Below are positions 51,601 through 61,659 of a stretch of 64,000 bases of DNA, one piece after another (the first letter of the stretch is position 1; the number at the start of each line of letters is the position of its first letter). Origin of the DNA: Eurosta solidaginis (lineage: Eukaryota > Arthropoda > Insecta > Diptera > Tephritidae); assembly GCF_040869045.1 (NCBI RefSeq), contig NC_090319.1, positions 358,625,739 through 358,689,738 on the forward strand. Reading direction: 5' to 3'. The translations under genes were made by a program, and so were the position numbers. The notes under the pieces were generated by a model. It saw only the letters and a program-made list of their open reading frames with translations. It did not search any database and was not told where the DNA came from.

Positions 51601-54307
51601 ATTTTTCATTTCTTAAAAAAAGATCGACTGAATCGATTAAAAATCGAATCGAAATCCAACTCTAGGGGTTTGACCTTGGCTGCCGCCGAGGTGTGATGGT
51701 AGCGCGATCGCCTACCAAACCCAAGGCCCAGAGTTCATGTCCAGGAAAAATCCACATCAAAATACATTAGACAGTTTTTTTAAACGAGTTCGCTCATCAA
51801 TGGCATGGCAAACACTGCGAGTGTATTTCTGTCATTTCTTCTGACTTACAGATACCGTTGTGAGTCGATATAAGAGTAGCGCGACACATATTCGGAGAGA
51901 AGATTAAACTAAATCTTCTCGGAGGTACATATGTATATCGCGCTAAGTATTATTATTAATTTATTGTTTGGCTTAGCTAACTTCCTTACAAAAGAAGACC
52001 TAGAAGATTCGACGTGGTCGTATTAATTCGTACCAGTATCGCATCGTAACTGATACAAGTCAGCCAGCGGACTATTAGCTTCGAAAACATACAGAGAATG
52101 TCATTCCTAGTAAAAAGAATAACACAGTTTGTCCTCTGATGCTTTTGTTTTTGCACCTTTTCCTCAGTTTCTAGATATATCCTATCCATACATGGTTCTA
52201 GAGATTCAATAAGCTTCGTGCAAAATCTAACGTTTCAGTTCACCTATTGACTATTGAGATATCTATGCGAACCAACCGCTGATGGAGTACATGCCGAGCT
52301 GCTGAAGATTTTATAAAAAGCCTGCATCCACTCTAATGCAAAATATGTTCGGACGAACTCATGCTTCTAGATGATATGCGTGTGCTCTGCCCATTCCATA
52401 AGAAATTAAGACTGAAGTCTACACTCAGCGGGAAGATTGGACGTCAATAGTCTGATATCGACCAGATATTCACGAAACCCAAAGATCGAACAGACCTCCA
52501 GATGAAGGTGGAGGTTGACTTATGGTGGTCTGTTAATTGACCGCCTTTGGCTTTTTCATGCGTTATAGCTAAGAATCGACGGCTGATACCCTGTGGCTCA
52601 AGACGAGCACTATCGCTTAGGATAATGACTAGCTCAGGTTACCGCCATTCAGAGAAGTTTTTAAAAAAGTAAAATCCAGGGGAGTTGTTTGAATAGAAAT
52701 AGATAAAGCCAATATGATTCACTCCTAACTTTCGAGATTTCGCTCAGAGACAAGGGTGAATTTATACCAAGTTTCCGGCTATAAGGGATAGGAGGTAATG
52801 TAAAAACCTATGAGTTCCGATCTAATGGAGAGGAACAAAAGATATGAGGGTGACATATGGTAAAGGAAACATGGAGGGTGTAGATTAAAGCTCGGGGTTG
52901 CAAAACTCTATCATCATATGCAAGTCTCACGGCATTACAATTACAAAGTAGATCCTGGCACTAAAGAAAGAAGGTAAAGGGGCTCAAGATAGCGTCACGC
53001 GCTAGGGATACTGCCTCCCTAACCGAGTTACCTTGAGGTGTAACTAGGGCCTTACCGCGTCGAGTTTCCACCGGAGGAAACACCTAGCTCAAAGAGACGA
53101 AGAGCTTCCCCTCTCCTGAGCAATACGTCAAGGCAGCAGAGCTTCTCGGGTGCCCTGAGGGAAATACCAATGCCTGTGCTGCCTAGGTACTTCCCACTGG
53201 TTGTCGTTAGCCGCGTAAACCTGCCACTTCTCTAAAAACTAATAATGAAAGGAGTATGCAGGATGTGTGGACATGCTCTAGTCTCGAGAACTTCCTAGCA
53301 GGACTTATCCTTGGTGACTGCGACGATGAAAGAACGGAAACGTAGCTCGTCAACGTTAGTCCACCGCTAGAAGGGTGTACAAGGCCAGCTCTATGCACGC
53401 AATAGACGTAGAGACGATATACCACCGACGTACAATGTGACCATGTACCTCCCAAGGAGTGCAGATCTGCTAACAGAATTCGTCATTAGCCTCCTCGCAA
53501 ACCAAAATGAGGGCATGGAGAACAATGGACTCTCGTCTCAACGTTGGCATTGACGAGAACTCTTTATCATTTTATAACATAAGTCCCAATACTGAATGCT
53601 GTTCTTCCGTTCGGATAAATTCAGTTCATGTGAGATCCTATTGTTCGTCCAGTTTAATCTAACTAAAGTTCTAGCCTTAGTATTACTACGGGATTTACGG
53701 GAATGTAATCTCATATTGTTATAAGCTTTTCGTTCTCACCTGGTTTCCAGGGTAGTGTCGCCGTTTTCCTTAATTTCTGCCAACACCTTAGCATAATCGC
53801 CTGCTTCGCAAATGACAGTAACGCGCGCATGATTTTTAGCTGCTGCTCGCAACAATGTTACACCACCAATATCGATATTCTCAACAGCATCAGCCACAGT
53901 CACATTGGGCTTTGATACCGTATTTACGAAGGGATACAAATTGCAAACGACTAAATTAATCAAATAAAAGCTTTGCTTTTTCATATCGGCCAGATCACTT
54001 TCCGTTGTGCGTGCTAAGATGCCAGCATGTACTGCTGGATGCAGAGTCTTAACACGACCGCCTAACATTTCTGGTGCCCCCGTGATGTCCGATACATCAT
54101 CCACAGTCAGACCCACATTACGCAAAGCCGAAGCGGTACCACCGCTAGCCACCAGACGATAGCCCAGTGCAGCAAGACTCCGACCAAAGTCAACCAAATC
54201 CGTTTTGTCCGATACACTCAGCAGAGCTGTATAGAAGGTAAGATAATATTACTACCTACCCACTTTATAGAAATATGCATTGACTTACCAATTCGTTTTG
54301 ATGCCAT
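42501..54307 (-). CDS. ATIC: ATIC: bifunctional AICAR transformylase / IMP cyclohydrolase
   Basis: Catalyses the last two steps of purine synthesis: formyl transfer to AICAR, then ring closure to IMP, in the cytosol. Six exons join in frame: 54307-54289, 54226-53740, 50509-49924, 49861-49428, 49348-49222, 42620-42501 (1,773 nt, 590 residues, the family's normal length). The N-terminal cyclohydrolase part has [40 protein letters not shown] and [19 protein letters not shown]. The transformylase part has [12 protein letters not shown], the catalytic Lys-His pair in [58 protein letters not shown] and [13 protein letters not shown]; it ends HTNLRLFHH. No stop or frameshift was seen, so it is probably functional. 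Introns 2 and 5 are swollen by transposons. Confidence 0.95.
42660..43020. repeat. Imperfect simple repeat of TTCGGAAC/ATTTCGGA words
   Basis: Short motifs such as atttcgga, gttacgg and their complements recur from 42720 to 43010, the second half largely reading as the complement of the first. It lies inside ATIC intron 5. Confidence 0.6.
43021..43425. other. Intron sequence without recognisable element
   Basis: AT-rich; a short phrase near 43335-43380 (gagctgggcgagaaggattac) corresponds in reverse to the end of the ATTACGATTAC repeat at 48840-48860. Confidence 0.45.
43641..43920 (+). repeat. 137-bp tandem duplication in the foldback left arm
   Basis: Tagtgtttattatttgttg recurs at 43641 and 43778, with the following about 130 bp nearly identical. 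It is absent from the right arm. Confidence 0.8.
44129..44402 (+). mobile_element. Non-LTR retrotransposon 3' fragment inserted in the foldback arm
   Basis: Encodes [18 protein letters not shown] followed by [12 protein letters not shown], a C-terminal Cys/His cluster of R1/I-group elements, and ends in a TAA repeat tail. It is flanked by TGCTGTG at 44122-44128 and 44403-44409, a 7-bp target duplication. The opposite arm of the foldback lacks it. Confidence 0.8.
45060..45814. other. Intron sequence without recognisable element
   Basis: An open frame at 45229-45453 on the plus strand has no recognisable motif. Otherwise AT-rich. Confidence 0.4.
45815..47095 (-). mobile_element. 2A/PHD non-LTR retrotransposon, internally deleted copy
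   Basis: The minus strand reads from the element's true 5' end (about 47090, CTCAAGGCAGCC) through the 2A-like motif, first finger, linker, second finger and the start of the endonuclease, then jumps near 46118 to RT C-terminal sequence and stops near 45815. The jump joins points equal to about 39284 and 41456 in the full copy, a deletion of about 2.2 kb. It lies in ATIC intron 5, same strand as ATIC. Confidence 0.85.
46843..47064 (-). pseudogene. 2A-like N-terminus of the deleted copy
   Basis: [18 protein letters not shown] ... [15 protein letters not shown] ... [10 protein letters not shown]. The motif DIEPNPGP matches the 2A core better than the full-length copy does. Four Cs in gcgccccacta (about 46670) show the in-frame version of the C run that has five Cs at 38595. 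Confidence 0.8.
47441..48565 (+). repeat. AT-rich dispersed repeat with GGCGTGG motifs, copy 1
   Basis: Begins aagttcgggtgtaactgaac and ends near ctgtgtgcaaagcacagtgagtataa-type sequence, with recurring gggcggtgccacgcccattt and gggcgtggtt motifs and the phrase gacagacggacggacatggc. The same words occur in reverse at 55030-57770. It is non-coding; a very common type of repeat in tephritid-like genomes to my knowledge, family unclassified here. Confidence 0.7.
48566..48860. repeat. Quasi-palindromic ATTACGATTAC simple repeat
   Basis: Many overlapping copies of gattacgatta and taatcgtaatt, reading as each other's complement. It could fold on itself. Still within ATIC intron 5. Confidence 0.65.
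49222..49348 (-). CDS. ATIC: ATIC exon 5
   Basis: Acceptor aatatcgcag; [20 protein letters not shown] through DNIDRARL, then GTAAGT. It ends in phase 0 after codon 551. Confidence 0.95.
49428..49861 (-). CDS. ATIC: ATIC exon 4 (transformylase domain, middle)
   Basis: Acceptor ttttttcacag before ATGGATCC; starts MDPSYEPSE and ends ISQFES plus two bases at GTAAGT. Intron 3 before it is 62 bp. Confidence 0.95.
49924..50509 (-). CDS. ATIC: ATIC exon 3 (transformylase domain, first part)
   Basis: Acceptor atttttag-type (attttag), joining to [10 protein letters not shown]. Contains [10 protein letters not shown] and [11 protein letters not shown]. It ends YCILQ at CAG|GCAGGT, a GC splice donor; 364 whole codons have been used by here, so phase is 0. 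Confidence 0.9.
50644..51664. mobile_element. 1.02-kb hAT-type element in ATIC intron 2
   Basis: Ends TAGAGCTGGATTCGATTCGAT (trim: TAGAGCTGGATTCGATT) and, complemented, TAGAGTTGGATTTCGATT. GGGGTTTG flanks both sides (50636-50643 and 51665-51672), an exact 8-bp duplication. TAGAG ends plus 8 bp are typical of hAT. No transposase was recognised, so it is probably non-autonomous. Both ends are rich in ATCGATT words. Confidence 0.85.
51679..51955 (+). repeat. tRNA-derived SINE, copy 2 (ATIC intron 2)
   Basis: Tgccgccgaggtgtgatggt, then gcgatcgcctacc, cagagttcatgtccagg (degenerate B-box) and gtgtatttctgtcat. Diverged; it lies just after the hAT element. Confidence 0.7.
52230..52600 (+). pseudogene. 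Decayed RTE-like reverse transcriptase remnant
   Basis: Scattered plus-strand blocks: [11 protein letters not shown], then CALPIP / RVLCPFHKK in neighbouring frames, and a DQIF-type block, the order seen at the start of RTE RT domains. Heavily mutated. Confidence 0.4.
52601..53574. other. ATIC intron 2 remainder, probably degenerate transposon sequence
   Basis: GC-richer than its surroundings and with frame fragments such as [15 protein letters not shown], but no family could be assigned. It precedes an LOA-like 3' end. Confidence 0.4.
53575..53670 (+). repeat. LOA-like element 3' end fragment (ATIC intron 2)
   Basis: Attttataacataagtccc, then gttcatgtgagatcc and gtccagtttaatc correspond to 18638-18765. 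Confidence 0.6.
53740..54226 (-). CDS. ATIC: ATIC exon 2 (IMP cyclohydrolase domain)
   Basis: Acceptor ctatacag, donor AG|GTGAG. Encodes most of the MGS-like cyclohydrolase fold from LLSVSDK to DTTLET. Intron 1 is 62 bp. Confidence 0.95.
54289..54307 (-). CDS. ATIC: ATIC exon 1
   Basis: ATGGCATCAAAACGAATTG then GTAAGT: MASKRI plus the first base of the next codon. The start is supported by the join to ALLSVSDK in exon 2 and by the short family N-terminus. Confidence 0.9.
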
Positions 54308-55029
54308 TTTTTTTTTTTTTGTAAGATACTTGCGAATATTTAAAAAGTGATTCGTTGCTAACCACAGCTCAACTGTAAATAAAAGTTGTACTCATCAGAT
54401 TGTTGTTATTTAGCTTTTAAGATTGTTGAAAACATGATTGTTGATTGATAAAATACTGCAAACAACAGCACGATTTTAATAAACATCATGGGCGGAACCA
54501 ATCTTCCATTAAGGATGAGTCTGGGGAATCTCGACTGCTGAATTTGAAAACGCCCTATCTCAAAATTAGTTTGAAGAACGTCCTACAACAGAATTGGTCT
54601 CAAAATCACCATATGTTAGCAAGAATCCAATACGTTTTGAGCTGAAATAGAACATCCAAGAACTTCTCAGCATAGGTTTCAAATTTAAGGAGCGAATTTG
54701 TGAAACTTTTTTTGTCCCACTCTATTAAACATCGCGTGATGAAATTAAGTAATATTTCGAGTTTAATGGAAAAATTAGTTAGTTCAAGCAGTGGCCCCAC
54801 TTATTACTTCCTGCATACGCCCATGATATACACTGCAATTGATTGTGATAAGCATAGTTGTGGATTCAATACAACAGAGATAATAATTAAAAAGTCAACG
54901 TTCTTCACAACCGTTAGCTATGAATAATGGAAATCTAACGCAAACTTTGATTAAACGCCACAGAAGTTCACTGAGCATTTAGCTGGAGGTCAATATATTT
55001 TAGAATGCTTATATACAAATGTAGTTATT
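54308..55029. other. ATIC upstream region
   Basis: AT-rich; an 11-nt A run (minus strand) sits immediately before the ATG. No TATA box or opposing gene was seen. Confidence 0.45.
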
Positions 55030-56690
55030 ATACTCAGCTGAGCAGAGCTCACAGAGTATATTAATTTTGTTCGCATAACGGTAATCCGTAAAGGCATAAA
55101 CTAATCGACGCAGATATAGACTTCTATATATCCAAATGATCTGGGCGAAAAAACAATTCATTTAGCCATGTCCGTCCGTCCGCAAACACGATAACTTGAG
55201 TAAATTATGAGGTATATTGATGAAATGTGGTATGTACGTTCCTGGGCGCTCATCTCAGATCGATATTTGAAATAAACGAAATCGGACTATAACCACGCCC
55301 ACTTTTTCGATATCGGAAATTTCGAAAAACCGAAAAAGTGCGATAATTCATTACCAAAGACGGATAAAGCGTTAAAACTTCGTAGATGGGTTGATCTTAT
55401 GACGCAGAATAGAAAACTAGTAAAATTATGGACAATGGGCGTGGCACCGCCCACTTTTAAAAGAAGGTGCGGCCGCCGTGGTGTGATGGTAGCGTGCTCC
55501 GCCTACCACACCGTATGCCCTGGGTTCGCACCCGGACAAAGCAACATCAAAATTTTAGAAATAAGGTTTTTCAATTAGAAGACATTTTTTCTAAGCGGGT
55601 TCGCCCCTCGGCAGTGTTTGGCAAGCGCTCCGGGTGTATTTCTGCCATGAAAAGCTCTCAGTGAAAACTCATCTGCTTTGCAGATGCCGTTCAAAGTCGG
55701 CATAAAACATGTAGGTCCCGTCCGGGCAATTTGTAGGGAAAATCAAGAGGAGCACGACGCAAATTGGAAGAGAGGCTCGGCCTTAGATCTCTTCGGAGGT
55801 TATCGCGCCTTACATTAATTTTATTTTTTTTATGTAATTTAAAAGTTTTGCAAGCTGTAATTTGGCATTCGTTGAAGATATCATGATGAAATTTGGCAGG
55901 AACGTTACTCCTATTACTAAATGAGTGCCAAATAAAAATTAGTAAAATCAGATGACGAACACGCTCACTTTAAAAAAATTTTTTTAAAGTAAAATTTTAA
56001 CAAAAAATTTAATATCATTACAGTATATAAGTAAATTATGTCACCATTCATTGATATGGTGCAACAAAATACAAAAATAAAAGAAATTTTCAAAATGGGT
56101 GTGGCTCCGCCCTTTTTCATTTAATTTGTCTAGAATAATTTTAAGGCCATAAGTGAAACAAAAATTTACCAATCCTTGTGAAATTTGGTAGGTGCATAGA
56201 TTCTATGAAGATAACTGTTTTCTGTGAAAATGGGCGAAATCGGCTGAAGCCACGCCCAGTTTTTATTCACAGTCGACCATCTGTCCTTCCGCTCGCCCGT
56301 TAACACGGTAGCTTCAGCAAAAATCGATATATCTTTACTAAACTTAGTTCACGTACTTATCTGAACTCACTTTATCTTGGTATAAAAATAGCCGAAATCC
56401 GACTATGACCACGCCCACTTTTTCGATATCGAAAATTACGCAAAATGAAAAAAAAATTCCATAATTCTATACCAAATATGAAAAAAGAGATGAAACATGG
56501 TAATTGGACCAATCCAATTGACGCAAAATATAACTTTAGAAACAACTTTGTAAAATGGGTGTGACACCTACCATATTAAGTAGAAGAAAATGAAAGTTCT
56601 GCAGGACGAAATCAAAAGCCCTTGGAGTCTTGGCAGGAATACTGTTCGTGGTATGACATATATAAATAAATTATCGGTACCCGACAGATG
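55030..56690 (-). repeat. AT-rich dispersed repeat with GGCGTGG motifs, copy 2
   Basis: Reverse-oriented relative of 47441-48565: tatactcagctgagcagagc, ccatgtccgtccgtccg, aaccacgcccactttttcg, atgggcgtggcaccgccc. It is split by a SINE at 55471-55825. Confidence 0.7.
55471..55825 (+). repeat. tRNA-derived SINE, copy 3 (best preserved)
   Basis: Ggccgccgtggtgtgatggt contains an A-box-like TGGTGTGATGGTAG; GGTTCGCACCC is a good B box. The body has ctccgggtgtatttctgcc and ends gatctcttcggaggttatcg plus a T-rich end. It inserted into the dispersed repeat. Confidence 0.85.
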
Positions 56691-57392
56691 ATGTTCCGGG
56701 TCACCCTCATCCACATTTTGGTCGATATCTCTAAAACGCCTTCACATATACAACTAAGGGTCACTCCCTTTTCAAACCCTCATTAATACCTTTAATTTGA
56801 CAGCCATATCGTACAAACATATTCTAGAGTCACCCTGGTCCAACTCTATGGCGATATCTGGAAAAGGCGTCCACCTATAGAACTAAGGCCCACTCCCTTT
56901 TAAAATACTCATTAACACCTTTCATTTGATACCCATATCGTACAAACACATTCTAGAGTCAGCCCTGGTCCACCTTTATGGCGATATCTCGAAAAGGCGT
57001 CCACCTATAGAACTAAGGCCCACCCCCTTTTAAAATACACATTAGCACCTTTCATTTGATTCCCATATCGTACAAACACATTCTAGAGTCACCCCTGGTC
57101 CACCTTTATGGCGATATCTCGAAAAGGTGTCCACCTATAGAACTAAAGCCCACTCCCTTTTAAAATACTCATTAACACCTTTCATTTGATACCCATATCG
57201 TACAAACACATTCTAGAGTCACCCCTGGTCCACCTTTATTGCGATATTCCGAAATGGCGTCCACCTATAGAACTATACCCATGTCATACAAACACATTCT
57301 AGAGTCACCCCTGGTCCACCTTTATGGCGATATTCCGAAATGGCGTCCACCTATAGAACTATACCCATGTCATACAAACACATTCCATTATT
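56691..57392. repeat. 130-bp tandem array
   Basis: Gcgatatctc-type anchors at about 56729, 56851, 56981, 57111 and 57241 (period 130), then 57327 (a shortened 86-bp unit). Units carry acaaacacattctagagtc, cacctttatggcgatatc and ccacctatagaact. Flanked on both sides by the GGCGTGG-type repeat. Confidence 0.85.
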
Positions 57393-57770
57393 TGTATACC
57401 CAGCGTGTACTTGTAGAAAATGGTATTATAGCTTTCATTGAATAAAGGTAGTACGTAATGGCATAAAAGAATCGAGATAGATATCGATATATTCGATATA
57501 TGAAAATTATTAGCTTCGAAAAAATGTCGATTATGATGTCCGTCTGTTAACACGGTATTAACTAAAAATTGTATAGGTATCTCTACGAAATTTTGAATAC
57601 TGGCTTGTCATGACCCATAATATATAGGTATTGAAAATGGGCGTCATCACATGGTAACCCCGCCCACCCTTTCAATTTTGAAAATTTCGAAGAATGGAAA
57701 AATTGCAGTAATTCTTTATCAAAGACGATTAAAATAATGAAACTAGATATCGACCGTTTTATTGTAAACA
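57393..57770 (-). repeat. AT-rich dispersed repeat with GGCGTGG motifs, copy 3
   Basis: Gtatacccagcgtgtac start, then aatcgagatagatatcg and accccgcccaccc, parallel to copy 2 after the array. Confidence 0.6.
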
Positions 57771-57892
57771 GATGTAAACCGAAATTTTAGTTTTTCGAGA
57801 TTTTCAGATACCTCACCTCGACTGGTGAGTTTAGGTTCACATGCATAGAATACTCCTAAGAGCAAAGAAGGCCGGGCTAGAGATCTTTGAAT

Positions 57893-58635
57893 TTAGGCTG
57901 TGTGCGAGTTGACCTAAATTTCTACCTAAATAGGGAAAAAACCTAAATCACTGGAAACTGTCGGCAAGGCAGTGCAAAATAAAAATTTTGAATTTTTGTG
58001 TGCACACTTTTCAACCTAAATTCAAATGTCAAATTTCAAAAACAAAAATATTGATTTTTCAATATTGTATATGCAAATAAATGGCTCTTGTCCATTCAAT
58101 TTAAGTAAATCATAGATCATAGAGCTATGATCCCTGCTGCGACCAATTACCGTGATGGTGAGCTCAAATTTATTCAAGCTGATGTTGGCGTCACAAGATC
58201 CTTCCCAAATATGGAACACAATCTGAACAAGTTTGTCAACCAAGTGCACTAATTGGCCTAAAGAAGTTGTTGGAGGCCCACCAACATCACAGTATTGAAT
58301 TCGAGATTGTGGAAAAGGTAATTGTACATGTGCTCCACTATGCCCGAAAAAAAGCCTTATAAAATGGAGCCATTGCATTTTCTTGTACTGTTATCTTGGG
58401 ATATGTACTTACCGCGGACCCTAATTGACCTCTGTTCTTTTTAAGCATGAAAACGCGTCAAAATTACCAAATTTCGCGTATTGTTATTATTTTTTAGCAG
58501 AAATAAACAAATTAGGTTTTCAAATCAACTCGCACAGTTTTGACAGCTTTTTCCTAAATTGTTGCAGTGTTGGAAAGTTCCAGTGGAATATTAGTTTAGG
58601 TACCTAAAATTTAGGCGAACTCGCACCCAGCCTTA
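57893..58635. mobile_element. 737-bp Harbinger-like DNA element with TTA duplication
   Basis: The element proper is 57896-58632. Ends GGCTGTGTGCGAGTTGACC and, complemented, GGCTGGGTGCGAGTTCGCC; TTA on both sides (57893-57895, 58633-58635). The interior holds a 118-codon minus-strand open frame (58378-58022) without a recognised domain. GGC-starting repeats with a TWA duplication fit PIF/Harbinger. The right TTA is also used by the adjacent MITE. Confidence 0.75.
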
Positions 58636-58846
58636 AGCTGCAGACATTGGTGCTTTATCGGTAACCGTATCGGTAACTTTATAACAGCTGATTCGACCAA
58701 CCTTATGAGACTCAATGCAATCGATTATTGGCGCCGCTAAGGCCGTAACCGTATCGTAGCCAACCAATTGGTTTTTGGTTTACCATCGTAACGATAAACA
58801 GCTGATTACGTTAGGGATACGACAAACGGCACCAATGACCCCAGCT
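58636..58846. mobile_element. 211-bp PIF/Harbinger-like MITE, copy 2
   Basis: Same family as 19288-19512: AGCTGCAGACATTGGTGC at the left; the right end reads GGCACCAATGACCCCAGCT. TTA lies on both sides (58633-58635 and 58847-58849). Confidence 0.85.
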
Positions 58847-58856
58847 TTAATTCCGT

Positions 58857-59160
58857 TCAAAAAACGCGAGTACTCTATAAATAATGTAAGGAATACTCCT
58901 TTGGAAGTATAGGACTGCTCCAAATCGAATCTGTATTCATACAAAAAATGTGCTCCAATTAACATTGCGATGTCCTAGGAGAGCAGTAGGTGATCCCAAT
59001 CTCGCTTTGTTTGTGAGTATTCCATAGAGTACATACGTGAGAGTACTTTTCAAAGTACTTTCACTGTAGTACTCCATGGAGCACCCACAGAGGATCATAT
59101 GCCAAAGTAGTAAAGAGGAATTGTGTCGGAAAGAATTATCGATGTGAATTTAATTTAAAA
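58857..59160 (-). repeat. Dispersed ~310-bp repeat, copy B (partner at 4662-4976)
   Basis: The reverse complement aligns along its whole length with 4662-4976 (actcgcgttttttgaa, ggagcacattttttgtatg, catgagaagc-free core around aagtacttt). Small indels only. Confidence 0.75.
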
Positions 59161-60281
59161 TGAAAGTAAATGAAGAGGGGCAATACAAATTTTATATTTT
59201 ATACTACGAATATTCTTATGTTATTTACATTTGCGTGAATAAAGAAACTAATATAATACGCATACGCATACGTGAATAAAGAAACTAATATAATATATAT
59301 ACATAAAACCAGTGCGCTGTTGCATTTTATCAGAGTTCCCAAAGTAAAATTTTATAATTAATTATTTGCATGCAATATTTTACTTTTGGCAACTCTGTTC
59401 GATCGTCATCGTGTCGTGATCACTGTCGTTAAAAAACGAGCAATGATCGGCTGATGGTGGTCCGCAAACGCATTGCAAAGGAGTATTGTTAGAGTACTCC
59501 AACATGAAGAAAATGGAACACGTAAACGAACAATTTTTGCAGGGTTGTAATGAAGTTGTGTGAAAAAATAAGACTCTTGACGTTTTCTCAACATGTTAAA
59601 ATTTTGCATTACATTTGTTTATAATAAGACAGACGATATGTGGGTTGAATTTATGACCAGAAATTGCGTCAAATAAACGTTTTCATACAAATAGTCAACA
59701 TAGGTTTATTCTTTGAATTTCTATAAATAGAACAAATGCAATTAAACATAGCATGATAGCATGCATGCCCATCATCGGCATGGAGATTTTCCTTTCTTTT
59801 ACATATAGGTACACCTTGTAAAAATCAACAAAATTGATTGTCGACCACATCCACTTAAAAATAAAATTTCTTCAAAGTTTAATGGTAACAAAAAGATCAA
59901 CAACTTAACAAATTATGTACATATGTAAATATTTTTTTCCTAGCAAAGCACCAAAATTTAAAAATTTAGTAGTATAAGGATTGATTTTATACCATAAACT
60001 GATTTTCAAAATATGTGAAATATGAGCTGTCGATTAAATCCAACAACAAAATTTGCGAAAGTCCTCATTGGTACTGGTTTGGACGCATCCGATAAGTTTT
60101 CTTACAGCTATGCCTCAGTGATATATGTATCCCAATTAAACGGTTGTATGCAGTTGGAAAGGGAACCAAGAACTCCATGTCCACTCAAGAAAAATTTTCT
60201 TTCGTAGTAGGTACATAGTTTTCCAGAATTTTCTACTACTTACTATTTTCTAAAGATTACTAATATGTTAAAAAAAGATGG
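59161..60281. other. No recognisable gene
   Basis: AT-rich; a duplicated phrase gtgaataaagaaactaatataat (shown in part) occurs at about 59236 and 59272. A short piece near 59675-59745 resembles the 451-bp unit at 17.5 kb. Confidence 0.45.
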
Positions 60282-60951
60282 CGGCCGCCGTGGTGTGATG
60301 GTAGCGTGCTCCGCCTACCACACCGTATGCCCTGGGTTCACACCCCGTGCAAAGCAACATCAAAACTTTAGCAATAAAGTTTTTCAATTAGAGGAACATT
60401 TTTCTGAGCGGTGTCGCCCCTCGGCAGTGTTTGGCAAGCGCTCCGGGCAGCGTTGCCATATATTTTTTTTCCAAGTCGTCAGACGCCGCCCAAAAAATTG
60501 TGAAAAATCGTCATATCTATGGCAACAACCAAAGTGGAGTTAGGACGAAGTTGGGTTATTACCAGGAGACGTACGATTGTATTCGCCGGAAACCAAAATG
60601 AGATCGCCGCATTTCATTCAACAATATTAACTTTAAAAGCGCTTTTCTGAAAATTGTCTTGATTGTTATTTTTTGTTGCCACATACAACATATAAAATCG
60701 TTTTCAATTAATTTCGTTTTATTTTATAAATAACAATAACGTCTTAAAAGATAAATTTTTTATTACATACAAAAGGTACTTGTTTTCAGTCATTTTCAGC
60801 AATTATTATATTTTTTTCTTTGAGTTCGAATCCAACTTCCTATATCATTTTAGTTTCTTAGTTATACATTTTCGCGTTTATTTTTTTACCATATTTATTT
60901 GCGGTTCAATATTATGACAGTAAAAGTTATTCAATTTTAAATAATCATGTG

Positions 60952-61179
60952 CTAGAAATATTCCTTTAATATATGAGTTGCCAGACGGTTTTGGATTTTT
61001 GTTTTGTTTAAATTTATTTTAGAAAAAATTCGTTTTACATTCGCTGAAGAGTGTGGCAAGCATAGTGGATCTGCAATGAATGCACATAAATTACAAAAAG
61101 CGTATGTAGAGTCAGCTCTTTTGATAGTAGAAGCAGTTTTCCAAAAAAACTTCTGGAGGAACCTTAGAAATGTCTTCAA
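60952..61179 (-). pseudogene. hAT transposase C-terminal dimerisation domain
   Basis: ADPLCLPHSSANVKRIFSK followed by INLNKTKIQNRLATHIL is the conserved hAT C-terminal dimerisation block (the usual LxLP-S-A--ER-FS and NR---L). The upstream catalytic parts are not recognisable, so the element is non-autonomous. Confidence 0.8.
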
Positions 61180-61659
61180 AATAGAGGAACAACGGCATTT
61201 GTGGTATAGCGTTTAGTTTTTGGGTAATTTTGGGCTAACCAAAAGTCCAATTCACCTCTTTTTCGTCACATTTTGTTTGGTGAAAAATCTTCTATAGCGT
61301 ACTTTATTAAAAGTTGTATACCACAATCAGTTTACAATTTATATGACGAAATTCGGGTGAGCCCGAAATGCCGCTTCCCCAAAAATTGGCGGGTAATATG
61401 GTACGCAAACGTAGGCTAATTTGATATATCATTTAACCCGAATAATAACCAGATCAGTTGTACTAAAAAAAATGTTATATAACTTCTTTTAAAATTTACC
61501 CATTTTATTAATAAAAGATAAATAGCTTCTAAAAAGATAAAGTAAAATGCCTCCTTGGCTCGTTGATATTAAAAATGAATAAGTTTTTGGAAATATCAAA
61601 ATTGCTTAAAAACTTCAATTTGTGCAAGACTCGTAATTAAAAATTGGATTTTTTTGGGA

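Noticed and set aside
56691..57392. CRISPR-like array
   Set aside because: Repeats are contiguous 130-bp units without unique spacers, in eukaryotic DNA.
61004..61216. 70-codon plus-strand frame
   Set aside because: Antisense to the hAT dimerisation domain.
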